From an uncultured Halieaceae bacterium (lineage in GTDB: Bacteria > Pseudomonadota > Gammaproteobacteria > Pseudomonadales > Halieaceae), in contig CAJXCR010000008.1 in the NCBI GenBank assembly GCA_913051825.1, positions 1-42,026 of the forward strand: a stretch of 42,026 nt of DNA, written 5' to 3'. Position 1 is the first letter of the stretch; each line of letters starts with the position of its first letter. The notes below the pieces were generated by a model, which worked only from the letters and a program-made list of their open reading frames with translations, made no database searches and had not been told where the DNA came from. Below are positions 20,015 through 29,147 of the stretch, in pieces. The position numbers were made by a program, and so were the translations under genes.

Positions 20015-21121
20015 ATCACAACTGTTGAAAGTCTTGATGCAGACGAGTTTTTATCTTGTTTCTGGCAGCAAAAACCTCTGCTAATCAAAAACATCTCCAG
20101 CCGTTATATTCCATCTATTGAATCGACAAAACTGCTGTCTCTTGCAAAGAAATCGGATATAGACTCTAGAGTAATACGAAACCTAGATAATAGCTGGGGT
20201 CTATCTAGAGGGCCTTTCAGGGACCTAGACTTCATCGACACATCCGATTGGACTCTACTAATTAATAACATTGAGGCACATAACCATAAAGTTAATCAGC
20301 TTCGCGAACTGGTGAATTTCATCCCATCGTGGCGCCTGGACGACATAATGGTTAGTTATGCAACGCCTGGGGGCGGAGTCGGCCCCCATTTCGATCTTTA
20401 CGATGTTTTTCTGGTTCAAGCCAAGGGTTATCGATCCTGGAAGATTGGACAAGATTGCGATGCCGGTACGCAGTTACGAGAAAACTCAGATTTACGACTG
20501 CTTTCTAACTTCGAGACTTCCGAAGAGATTATTACCGGCCCAAAAGATGTTTTATATCTACCACCCTCAAAAGCTCATTGGGGTGTCGCACAAACCGAAA
20601 GCATCACTTATTCAATTGGATTTAGAGCACCTAGGCTGAACGACATGATTGCTTATTGGACAGATGAGAGGCTTGAAGAATTGTCAGCAGACGAGCTATA
20701 TACAGACAAATCTATGAAATCTGCTCAGCGCCCTGGAGAAATAAGAAGCGATGACTTAAGGATGGCTAAAGAACAAATTTTGGAAAAGCTTATACAATCA
20801 GATGATTCTAATCATTGGTTTGGTGACTTGATAACTCAGTCCTCGATAGATCTGGCAGAATCTGATTTGCGTCTAGCACCTGACTGGACTTGCGTGCACA
20901 TAGTAAATAATTCTAACTTGGCTTGGTATGAAGACTTTAATCAGGTCCATCTATATGCAAATGGACACCATTCCACTTATTCATCTGACATTAGGGATAT
21001 GATTGTAGTACTTTGCGATAAGAGAGAAATTAAAAGATCTCAGCTTCCGACAGTAAGCCTTGAACAATCGATTGATTGCATAGAATTTCTTATCGAGATG
21101 GGCGCAGCCTATACAGAGTAA
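20012..21121 (+). CDS. roxA: Ribosomal oxygenase RoxA (YcfD), 50S L16 arginine hydroxylase; apparent ATT start
   Basis: JmjC-type Fe(II)/2-oxoglutarate oxygenase that hydroxylates an Arg of ribosomal protein L16. From an ATT at 20012 the product is 369 residues (E. coli 373). The metal-binding His-x-Asp is H126-F-D128 in GGGVGPHFDLYDVFLVQ, matching H125/D127 of E. coli, and the later His is in PPSKAHWGVAQ. The first canonical in-frame start is a GTG at 20312, which would delete 100 conserved residues, including SLDADEFLSCFWQQKPLL and WGLSRGPF. An in-frame TAA (20009-20011) lies directly before the ATT, and a GGGAG (19998-20002) lies nine bases upstream. ATT therefore gives the right length and spacing, unless a sequence error hides an upstream start. 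The gene converges on meaB. Confidence 0.88.
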   Translation: MITTVESLDADEFLSCFWQQKPLLIKNISSRYIPSIESTKLLSLAKKSDIDSRVIRNLDNSWGLSRGPFRDLDFIDTSDWTLLINNIEAHNHKVNQLRELVNFIPSWRLDDIMVSYATPGGGVGPHFDLYDVFLVQAKGYRSWKIGQDCDAGTQLRENSDLRLLSNFETSEEIITGPKDVLYLPPSKAHWGVAQTESITYSIGFRAPRLNDMIAYWTDERLEELSADELYTDKSMKSAQRPGEIRSDDLRMAKEQILEKLIQSDDSNHWFGDLITQSSIDLAESDLRLAPDWTCVHIVNNSNLAWYEDFNQVHLYANGHHSTYSSDIRDMIVVLCDKREIKRSQLPTVSLEQSIDCIEFLIEMGAAYTE

Positions 21122-21174
21122 TTAAAACCCTTGTCCAATGAGAAATTTTTTAAAAAAGGAACAATCCACAATAA

Positions 21175-22143
21175 TTATAACTCATCTAGAGCTTGAACAA
21201 CTTGCGTAGCGGCGGCATAAGGAGTTATCTCCAGTTTTTTTACACTAGTTTCCAGCTCTAAAAGAAGACTCTTTATTTTCGAATTAGAATTAAGCCGCCC
21301 AATCAGAGCTTCTTCGATTAATGCATTCATCCAATTAATATTTTGCTTATTTCTACGTTTTCGTAAGTCGCCACTAGCTTTTACTAAATCAAAATACTCA
21401 CCTATCATTGCCCAGACTTGAATTACGTCTTTTTCATTGAAGGACGAACATGTTAATACCGGCGTACTCCAATATTCGGACTGATTAAGGAGGCTTAACG
21501 CGCTAACAAGCTGCTGCTTTGAAACGCCTGCAGATTGAACAGTATCACCGTCGCATTTATTCACAACCATCCCGTCAGCAAGTTCGAGGATGCCCTTTTT
21601 CAAACCTTGAAGCTCGTCCCCTGCCCCAGGAAGAATCATGACTAAAAAGAAATCAACCATTTTTGAGACAAGATATTCTGACTGCCCGACCCCGACAGTC
21701 TCGATCAAAACAACATCGTAGCCAGCTGCCTCGCACAGCAATATAGTCTCTCTAGTCTTTTGTGCTACACCACCTAATGAGCCAGAAGTTGGAGAAGGTC
21801 TAATAAATGCATTCTCTTCTCGTGATAGCATTTCCATGCGAGTTTTATCGCCAAGGATTGATCCTCCTGTTACAGGGGAGCTTGGATCGACCGCAAGGAC
21901 AGCGACCTTGAAGCCGCTGTTTATAAGATAAAGTCCTAGGCATTCTATGAATGTTGATTTTCCGACGCCAGGGACTCCAGTTATGCCGACCCTAAGGCTC
22001 TTTCCGCTATGCACGAGCGCTTCATCAACAAGTACTCTGGACTGTTCCTTATGCTCGTCGAGACTACTTTCAAGTAGAGTTATAGCTTTCGCTAATGTTC
22101 TCTTATTGCCTGATCGAATCGATGTCATACGCTCTGATTCCAC
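21175..22143 (-). CDS. meaB: Methylmalonyl-CoA mutase chaperone GTPase MeaB (ArgK/MMAA family)
   Basis: G3E-family GTPase that guards B12 loading and protects methylmalonyl-CoA mutase from inactivation. 322 residues from the GTG at 22143; an ATG at 22128 is an alternative with a better GGAA spacing. The P-loop GVPGVGKS is at residues 56-63. Further G-motifs are VLAVDPSSPVTGGSILGDKTRM, DVVLIETVGVGQSE and VVNKCDGD. It lies 11 bases after mcm and ends the pccB-pccA-mcm-meaB operon, which confirms its partner. Confidence 0.95.
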   Translation of the reverse strand: MESERMTSIRSGNKRTLAKAITLLESSLDEHKEQSRVLVDEALVHSGKSLRVGITGVPGVGKSTFIECLGLYLINSGFKVAVLAVDPSSPVTGGSILGDKTRMEMLSREENAFIRPSPTSGSLGGVAQKTRETILLCEAAGYDVVLIETVGVGQSEYLVSKMVDFFLVMILPGAGDELQGLKKGILELADGMVVNKCDGDTVQSAGVSKQQLVSALSLLNQSEYWSTPVLTCSSFNEKDVIQVWAMIGEYFDLVKASGDLRKRRNKQNINWMNALIEEALIGRLNSNSKIKSLLLELETSVKKLEITPYAAATQVVQALDEL

Positions 22144-22154
22144 AGCAATATACT

Positions 22155-24314
22155 TTAGGATGAATTAACGCCAGTCACTATTTCTAACACTTCCGCTGCT
22201 GCCTTTGGTATTGGGGTTCCTGGTCCAAATATACACTTAACCCCATAATCAAGCAGCTGTTGATAATCCTGCTTGGGAATAACTCCTCCAACGATTACAA
22301 CTACTTCCTCAGCATCAAGTGATTTTAGCTCTTTAATTAGCTCAGGCACTAAAGACTTATGGCTACCTGCTAAGGAAGACACACCAACTATATGGACATC
22401 ATTCTCAATAGCTTGTCTTGCAACCTCCTCTGGCGTCGAAAACATTGGGGAAAGATCAACATCAAAGCCAACATCCGCAAAGGCAGTTGCAACCACTTTT
22501 GCTCCTCGATCATGCCCATCCTGACCCATTTTGCAGACTAGAATACGAGGACGTCTGCCTTCTCTATCAATGAACCCTTCTATAATTTTTTTAATTTCCA
22601 TCCAATCTTGATCGCCCTGATATGCTTCCCCATAAACTCCCGTGACAGTTTGTGTTTGAGCCCTATAGCGACCAAATACATTTTCCATTGCATCTGAAAC
22701 CTCACCAATTGTCGCTCTAAGCCGCATCGCCTCAATGGTCAGCTCTAGTAAATTTCCCTCTCCAGATTCTGCGCAAGCGGTTAGTTTATTTAACACATCA
22801 TCAAGCGCTTTCTGATTTCTAGTTGCCTTTATCTCTTTTAATCTGTTTATCTGAGATTCCCTGACCTGTTCATTGTCAATCTCGAGGACCTCTACTTCAT
22901 CTTCTTCTGTGCTAATATATTTATTTACACCTACTATAACTTCATCTCCGCGATCTATGCGAGCCTGCTTCTTAGCAGCAGCCTCTTCTATTCTAAGTTT
23001 GGGAAGACCTGTCTCTATCGCCTTTGCCATTCCTCCGGCTGATTCTATTTCCTCCATTAATTCGAGGGCCTTATTGGCAATTTGTTGAGTAAGTGACTCC
23101 ATCATATAAGAGCCTCCCCATGGGTCTACGACCTCAGTAATTGCTGTCTCTTCTTGAATAATTAATTGCGTGTTCCTAGCTATCCTGGCCGCAAATTCAG
23201 ATGGCAAGGCTATCGCCTCATCTAGTGCATTAGTGTGTAGCGACTGTGTACCGCCAAAAACTGCTGCCATTGCCTCTATAGTTGTTCTTACAACATTGTT
23301 ATAAGGATCTTGCTCTGATAATGACCACCCGGAAGTCTGACAATGCGTTCTTAGTATCGCGCTCTTCGGATTATTAGGCTGAAATTCTTCGACAATATTA
23401 TTCCACAACATCCGTGCGGCTCTCATTTTGGCGATTTCCATATAAAAATTCATACCAATTCCCCAGAAAAAAGATAAGCGGGGTGCAAAATCATCAATAG
23501 AAAGCCCGGCTTTCAGAGCGGTACGAATATATTCCTTTCCATCTGCTAGGGTATATGCCAGTTCCAAGGCAGAATCAGCGCCGGCTTCTTGCATATGATA
23601 TCCAGAGATAGAAATTGTATTGAACCGAGGCATTTCCCGAGAACAATACGTAATAATGTCGCCTATAATGCGCATACTTGGCTCAGGCGGATATATATAT
23701 GTATTTCGAACCATGAACTCCTTCAAAATGTCATTTTGAATCGTTCCAGAGAGATTTTCCTGAGGTACCCCTTGCTCTTCCGCAGCAACAATATAACCAG
23801 CAAGCACCGGTAACACAGCTCCATTCATCGTCATGGATACGGAAATCTTATCCAAGGGTATCTCATCAAATAAAATCTTCATGTCTTCTACAGAATCAAT
23901 AGCAACACCAGCCTTTCCTACATCTCCAGATACTCTCGGATGATCAGAGTCATATCCACGATGGGTCGCCAGATCAAAAGCGACACTTACACCTTGGCCA
24001 CCTCCAGAAAGTGTCTTTTTATAAAACGCATTAGAGGCTTCTGCGGTAGAAAATCCTGCGTACTGACGGATTGTCCATGGCCTGCCAGCATACATGGTTG
24101 CTTGTGTGCCTCGAATATAAGGCGGGAGTCCTGGCATAGAATCACGAAAGGAGAGATCTTCAACATCGCTCTGCGTGTAAAGGGGTTTAACTAGAATACC
24201 TTCGCCACTCTCCGTGACAAGCTCGTCAACGCTTCTCCCTTTCATCTGGACCTTGGCCAGTTCCTTCCAGTCATCTAGCGAAGGAGGTTTACTTTTATCT
24301 TTAGGACTTTCCAT
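22155..24314 (-). CDS. scpA: Methylmalonyl-CoA mutase, single-chain
   Basis: Adenosylcobalamin enzyme that interconverts (R)-methylmalonyl-CoA and succinyl-CoA. 719 residues (E. coli ScpA/Sbm 714), so the catalytic and B12 domains are on one chain. The TIM barrel holds Y85 (IRQYAGFS), Q193 ([10 protein letters not shown]), R203 ([10 protein letters not shown]) and H240 (SGYHMQEAG). The Tyr and Arg pair marks methylmalonyl rather than isobutyryl substrates. The B12 domain has the base-off DxHxxG motif with H601 ([11 protein letters not shown]), then [12 protein letters not shown] and [11 protein letters not shown]. It is third in the operon, 27 bases after pccA and 11 before meaB. Confidence 0.97.
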   Translation of the reverse strand: MESPKDKSKPPSLDDWKELAKVQMKGRSVDELVTESGEGILVKPLYTQSDVEDLSFRDSMPGLPPYIRGTQATMYAGRPWTIRQYAGFSTAEASNAFYKKTLSGGGQGVSVAFDLATHRGYDSDHPRVSGDVGKAGVAIDSVEDMKILFDEIPLDKISVSMTMNGAVLPVLAGYIVAAEEQGVPQENLSGTIQNDILKEFMVRNTYIYPPEPSMRIIGDIITYCSREMPRFNTISISGYHMQEAGADSALELAYTLADGKEYIRTALKAGLSIDDFAPRLSFFWGIGMNFYMEIAKMRAARMLWNNIVEEFQPNNPKSAILRTHCQTSGWSLSEQDPYNNVVRTTIEAMAAVFGGTQSLHTNALDEAIALPSEFAARIARNTQLIIQEETAITEVVDPWGGSYMMESLTQQIANKALELMEEIESAGGMAKAIETGLPKLRIEEAAAKKQARIDRGDEVIVGVNKYISTEEDEVEVLEIDNEQVRESQINRLKEIKATRNQKALDDVLNKLTACAESGEGNLLELTIEAMRLRATIGEVSDAMENVFGRYRAQTQTVTGVYGEAYQGDQDWMEIKKIIEGFIDREGRRPRILVCKMGQDGHDRGAKVVATAFADVGFDVDLSPMFSTPEEVARQAIENDVHIVGVSSLAGSHKSLVPELIKELKSLDAEEVVVIVGGVIPKQDYQQLLDYGVKCIFGPGTPIPKAAAEVLEIVTGVNSS

Positions 24315-24341
24315 TTAGTGATTCCTCGATTCTATAAAAAA

Positions 24342-27155
24342 CTAAAAATACTTTAGCAGTTTTTTAGTAAATACAGCCTGAGAGGATGCTATATCTTTAA
24401 TGGATTTTGACTCTGCTATAAAATCAGGTTTGATTCTAAATAAGCGTTGCCCCTGACTAACTATGACTCCATCTTGCTCAATAAGAACTTCTTCTACGGT
24501 ACCAGAAAAACTAGCATAAACTTTATTGAACATTTTCATGACTTCGATTATGTACAAAGGATCTCCTTCTTCAAAATGATCTCCTGATTTCAAAAAAGGT
24601 GCATGATCTGGTGATTCTCGCCTATAAAACATTCCACCTGTTTGGGCAAGAAGCTCATTAGAACTCTCCATCGGAGGTGGTTCTAAAAATTTACTCATCT
24701 TCTCTTGATGTTTTTTATCCATTAATTTTTTGGGAATAGATATCTTTAGGTTGGAAGAGACACTGAGTTTTCCAAAACCAGCCATCTCCCCCACGGCAAT
24801 CAAGACACCAAGAATTTCGGATCCAGTCTGAAAACCTTTATTTGCTGATTGAATGTCTCGCCAAAGTCGCTCGGATTGGATCGTTTTCGGTCTTGTATTT
24901 GCTGAAAGCTTTGATTTGAATTCTATCCAACAGGGAGAACCTAATTTCACATTTAGCTTCTCGTAAAAAGATTTTGCCTCTACCAATAACTCATAATCTT
25001 CGCGCCAAATTCGTTCCGCAGCAGCCCCCTGCGTAGAATAATCCATGGCTAAGAAATGATAGGTTCGATAAATGAGATCGATAGGATTTTCATTCAAGGA
25101 TATATGGCCATCAATAAGAGTATAGCTATCTCGGTTTAAACTGAGCCAGCCACTCAATAGATGAGGATCAGACAGCAATAGCGCAATAGGCCTCAATAAA
25201 AGTGATTTCTTTACACTAAGAATCTCGGTTAACTCAGGAACATTACTATCATCCTCCTCATCCAATAATTTCTTCTGGATGAGGTTCCAGGCAAATTCAA
25301 GATCAATTTGACTCGCAATTTCTTTTAGCTGACCAACCAAAGCTAAATATGGTGCTACGAACTCTGTAGTAGGTTGCGCATTGACATTTTGACTCATTAA
25401 CCAATTAATAAGGCCGTAGTGAAAATGCAAGTTAGTCGATAGATTTTCTCCCCTCAGCCGCGTCTTACGAAATATCTCAGAGATGTTCTCAAACGCCTCT
25501 CTCCTTGAACTTCCTACTGACAACAAAAGAGCGATGTTAGAGTCGTAAGCACCAGCTAAGTGATACTTCATAAACATTCCTGTATCGGGATTGTTTAAAC
25601 TAATACCCTGATCATCTCTTATTTCCCCATCCAAGGGATCTGACCAATACTCTACGACTCCTCCAGCATGAGGTTTGAGTGCTGCATTAGTTGCATTAAG
25701 ACGCGCCTCTACACTAGCCGGATAGCGCGGAACTCTTTCCGGACTTGGAAGAGCCTTGCCGTGGGCTGCCAGCAGCACCATTAATTCTACTAAAGAATTA
25801 CAGACAAAATAATCTTTAGGATTAGAGGGATTAATAAACTTAAGGCCGTAGCATAACTCACTAACTCGATGCTCTACCTGGATTCGAGTATTCATCTCCA
25901 TAAAAAAATGGTCGCTGTTGGATACTATGCACTCAAAAGTAGATACTGAGTCAAGCCCTACCGCAGAACCGAATCGAGCAGCTTCCTCTTCCATTTGTCT
26001 AAGTGAATTTAATTCAGACTGAATCAATCGTGCTTCTCTCGCCAAACCTCTAGTTTTTAATTCCTCTATTTCTCTAATTAATGTTTCATCGGTCACTGAA
26101 AGTTCTAGAAGCTTTTGTTCATGCATCTGAATTGAGCAGTCACGGCCGCCTAAAGTCACACACCAATCACCATTTCCAATAACTTGGATTTCCTGGTGGC
26201 GTGTTGCTTTGACATTAAGCTCAACAATAATATTCTTATTATCTCCTACCCCTGTAGCCTTTACCTCCTGAAGAATCTCTGTTACCAACTCACGTGCTTT
26301 GGTCGCATCTGAAGAACTGACAATTCGTTGACCTTTTCCACCGCCACCCCCAATGGCCTTTAGGCGAATATCATACCCAGGATGCTTCTTAGATAAGCTC
26401 CCGATACAAGCACTGATGGCCTCACTTAATTCATCAATAGAATAAAGATCTACGCCTTTTTCATAAGACGCCGAAAGAACAATTTCAGCCAACTCCTCTA
26501 GTTTTGTTTCGGTATCTTCAAATATCTTCCGATCAATGTTCAGTTTATTTTTATCAGAAACCTCTAACAAAGCTTTAGTATTTGAATGCTTTTTTAGTAG
26601 CGCTAGAGCTGCCGCGTTATCAATGCCTGGAGTCACTGATACCCCGACTTTTAATGCGGTTCGTTTCGCCTCATCCTTAAACCCAGCCTGCTGAATAACA
26701 TTTGAGCTAGGACCAATTACGATTAGGTTTGCCTTCTCCATGGCGCTAACCATGTCAGCATCCTCGGCCATAAATCCATAGCCAGAGAATAATGCATTGT
26801 AATCATGCTCTTTTGTTATACAGATTATCTGCTCAATGCGTTCTAGTCTTTCTGACTTGGTCAGACCTGTATAATCTTTGACACGATGAACTCGCGAAAA
26901 ATCTTTCAACATTCTGAGCTCAGGAGCGAGAGCGTTACGATAAGTTATAGAATCTTTTTCTGAAATAAGAATGCCAAAGTGCTCGATACCCATTTCAGAA
27001 AATATATCAATTGCCTCCTTTCTGATCGGGCCTCGACATATAATCAGCGGTCGAATGTGCTCACATTGAAACTGCCCCACCCATTGACTTTTCGCCTTTC
27101 CAAGTCTTCTGTCTTCGTGTACAAGCTGATTACTGATGTATGATTTTCTAGACAC
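24342..27155 (-). CDS. pccA: Acyl-CoA (propionyl-CoA) carboxylase alpha subunit: biotin carboxylase plus biotin carrier, atypical long form
   Basis: Carboxylates its own biotin with ATP and bicarbonate and passes CO2 to the beta subunit. It has 937 residues, against about 660-700 in usual PccA. The biotin carboxylase domain runs from about 35 to 600, with SGYGFMAEDADM, the Gly-rich loop G269-G275 and the catalytic stretch FMEMNTRIQVEH (E420, N422, R424, Q426, E428), all intact. Residues about 178-262 contain some 60 extra residues between VTPGID and IRLKAIGGGG. A long helical middle (600-820) precedes the biotinyl domain with EVMKM (biotin Lys K874), and 28 residues follow that domain. PccA-like function is inferred from pccB, mcm and meaB in the same operon; another short acyl-CoA is possible. 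Confidence 0.85.
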   Translation of the reverse strand: MSRKSYISNQLVHEDRRLGKAKSQWVGQFQCEHIRPLIICRGPIRKEAIDIFSEMGIEHFGILISEKDSITYRNALAPELRMLKDFSRVHRVKDYTGLTKSERLERIEQIICITKEHDYNALFSGYGFMAEDADMVSAMEKANLIVIGPSSNVIQQAGFKDEAKRTALKVGVSVTPGIDNAAALALLKKHSNTKALLEVSDKNKLNIDRKIFEDTETKLEELAEIVLSASYEKGVDLYSIDELSEAISACIGSLSKKHPGYDIRLKAIGGGGGKGQRIVSSSDATKARELVTEILQEVKATGVGDNKNIIVELNVKATRHQEIQVIGNGDWCVTLGGRDCSIQMHEQKLLELSVTDETLIREIEELKTRGLAREARLIQSELNSLRQMEEEAARFGSAVGLDSVSTFECIVSNSDHFFMEMNTRIQVEHRVSELCYGLKFINPSNPKDYFVCNSLVELMVLLAAHGKALPSPERVPRYPASVEARLNATNAALKPHAGGVVEYWSDPLDGEIRDDQGISLNNPDTGMFMKYHLAGAYDSNIALLLSVGSSRREAFENISEIFRKTRLRGENLSTNLHFHYGLINWLMSQNVNAQPTTEFVAPYLALVGQLKEIASQIDLEFAWNLIQKKLLDEEDDSNVPELTEILSVKKSLLLRPIALLLSDPHLLSGWLSLNRDSYTLIDGHISLNENPIDLIYRTYHFLAMDYSTQGAAAERIWREDYELLVEAKSFYEKLNVKLGSPCWIEFKSKLSANTRPKTIQSERLWRDIQSANKGFQTGSEILGVLIAVGEMAGFGKLSVSSNLKISIPKKLMDKKHQEKMSKFLEPPPMESSNELLAQTGGMFYRRESPDHAPFLKSGDHFEEGDPLYIIEVMKMFNKVYASFSGTVEEVLIEQDGVIVSQGQRLFRIKPDFIAESKSIKDIASSQAVFTKKLLKYF

Positions 27156-27186
27156 AGATGCCCCTATTAAAAAAACACATGATTAT

Positions 27187-28902
27187 CTAATGAAATTCTC
27201 GTTGAACCGACTGCATTGGACTCGGTTGATACTTCCTCAGATAAAACTCCATATGAACACCTAACACTTGCCTAAGCTCTGAAGGCATAGCGATCTGTGA
27301 AACTGAACCTAAGCTTAAAGCTTCCTTAGGATTCATTAATTCTCGCTCATATCTTTGTGCTAATTCCTTTTCTTCTTGCTTTACCCAGTTAGACACAAGA
27401 TCCTGAGCGATAGATTTCGCCTCAATTTGAGAAGAGCCTTTCTTTTTTAGTTTTTTAATTTCAGCCTGAACCTTAGCGTCCGCAGAAAGTTTAATGGCCC
27501 TCAGCTCTTCTTTGTAAACATACTCTACACCAGCTGGGCCCATAACCGCGACTCTAGTGGTTGGCAATGCAACTACAAAATCAGCACCAGTAGGATAGTT
27601 ATTATATGAAGCATATGCGCCTCCAAAAGCATTTCTCACCAATACTAAGAAGCGTGGAGTACGAAGGTCTACTATCGCATCGAGCATTGCCCTCCCCGCC
27701 TGAACTATTCCTCTGCTCTCCTGATCTCTACCCGGCAAAAAGCCCGTTGTATCTTCTAGAAAAATAATAGGAACATTATATAAATTACAAAAACGAATAA
27801 ATCGCGCGTTCTTGTATGCGGCATCGATATCGATCTGACCAGAAGAAACTGCTGAATTATTGGCCACAAAACCAATAACGTTGCCTCCCATACGCCCTAG
27901 AGCCGTTACCGTATTACGCGCACGAGAAGGCTGGATCTCAACGAAGTCACCATGATCACAAAGCTGTTGGATAATGATGTGGATATCAATTGGGGTATTA
28001 AATCCCGTTGGGGAATTAAAAGCATTCCGCAGTAAAATGTCGATATCTTTAGTATCTCTATCAATTGGATCAGATGTAGCATGACGAGGAGCCATCACCG
28101 AATTATTATCTGGTAGGTATCTTAACAATTCCCGGACTTTTCTTAAGGCTGCGATTTCATCTTCCACGACAAAATCAGTAACTCCACTTTGACTATGCAC
28201 GTCTGGCCCACCTAAATCATCTGCTGAAACCTCTTCCCCTAAAACTGAACGAACAACATTTGGTCCAGTTAAGCCGAAGAATGTATCCTTCGGCTGAATT
28301 AAAAAGCTTCCCTGACGAGGCAAATAGGATCCTCCTCCAGCATTAAAACCAAACATGCACATAATGCTTGGAACCACACCGCTTAATTTCCTTAGCGCAG
28401 TAAAAGCTTCTGCATACCCATCGAGACCTCCTACTCCAGCAGGTATATACGCTCCGGCAGAGTCATTCAAACCCACCAACGGAATCTTTGTTTTACCAGC
28501 TAGCTGAAATAACTTCGCTAACTTGCGGCCATTAGTCGCATCCATAGAGCCGGCTCGAACTGTAAAATCATGCCCATAAATAGCTACATCTCTATTCTCA
28601 ATTTGAATTAAAGCAGTTACCAAAGAGGCGCCATCTAAATTAGGACCCCAATTCTGAAAAAGTACTGTCGGTTTGGTGTCAGAAAGAAACTCAATCCTTT
28701 CCCAAACCGTCATTCTGCCTTTCAAATGCTGCCGTTGTATATTTTTACTCCCAGCAGCCATCATAGGGATTCGAGAAATCTCATTTCCTGATTTTGTTAC
28801 CGCTCCATACCGATCTTCGCTGTCAATATCTCGCTTGTTGCTGGAACCTTTAGCAAGAGGGTTTTTTAAGCTTGGAGTAATGATTTTTATTGCTTTTTTC
28901 AT
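27187..28902 (-). CDS. pccB: Acyl-CoA (propionyl-CoA) carboxylase beta subunit, carboxyltransferase
   Basis: Transfers the carboxyl group from biotin to propionyl-CoA, giving methylmalonyl-CoA. 571 residues, slightly longer than typical PccB (about 510-540). Two crotonase-fold halves are seen: the N-half with [37 protein letters not shown] and [18 protein letters not shown], and the C-half with [20 protein letters not shown] and [20 protein letters not shown] basic N-terminal extension of about 35 residues precedes the family core. First gene of the operon, 31 bases before pccA. A 245-base divergent region separates it from pabB and should carry its promoter. Substrate choice rests on the downstream mutase. 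Confidence 0.9.
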   Translation of the reverse strand: MKKAIKIITPSLKNPLAKGSSNKRDIDSEDRYGAVTKSGNEISRIPMMAAGSKNIQRQHLKGRMTVWERIEFLSDTKPTVLFQNWGPNLDGASLVTALIQIENRDVAIYGHDFTVRAGSMDATNGRKLAKLFQLAGKTKIPLVGLNDSAGAYIPAGVGGLDGYAEAFTALRKLSGVVPSIMCMFGFNAGGGSYLPRQGSFLIQPKDTFFGLTGPNVVRSVLGEEVSADDLGGPDVHSQSGVTDFVVEDEIAALRKVRELLRYLPDNNSVMAPRHATSDPIDRDTKDIDILLRNAFNSPTGFNTPIDIHIIIQQLCDHGDFVEIQPSRARNTVTALGRMGGNVIGFVANNSAVSSGQIDIDAAYKNARFIRFCNLYNVPIIFLEDTTGFLPGRDQESRGIVQAGRAMLDAIVDLRTPRFLVLVRNAFGGAYASYNNYPTGADFVVALPTTRVAVMGPAGVEYVYKEELRAIKLSADAKVQAEIKKLKKKGSSQIEAKSIAQDLVSNWVKQEEKELAQRYERELMNPKEALSLGSVSQIAMPSELRQVLGVHMEFYLRKYQPSPMQSVQREFH

Positions 28903-29147
28903 TTATAACCTAAGATCAGAGTAAGGAAAAATATGAAAGATGTAATATACTTGACGTGCACTTAAGATGCATCTGAAACTCAAAAAGACAGCGACCATAT
29001 CATTCAAAAAAAACGGCGTGCTACCCTAATCCGCAACCTAGCAAAAGTCAATTTAACCATAACCTTAAAAACCCGAGATGATTACAAATGCAGAGAAGAT
29101 ACGCTAGTAAAATCAGTAATTCTTTAGCCATGATTCTTTAAACTATT
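28903..29147. other. Divergent intergenic region between pccB and pabB
   Basis: These 245 bases hold no convincing gene on either strand. They must contain the promoters of the propionyl-CoA operon (minus) and pabB (plus). Around 28956-28974 three six-base palindromes follow one another: GTGCAC, CTTAAG and ATGCAT. This cluster lies about 55-75 bases before pccB, where an operator could sit, but no regulator gene is nearby and I recognise no known consensus. Confidence 0.35.

Noticed and set aside
20312-21121. Short roxA starting at GTG 20312
   Set aside because: It would drop 100 conserved RoxA residues that are encoded in frame just upstream.
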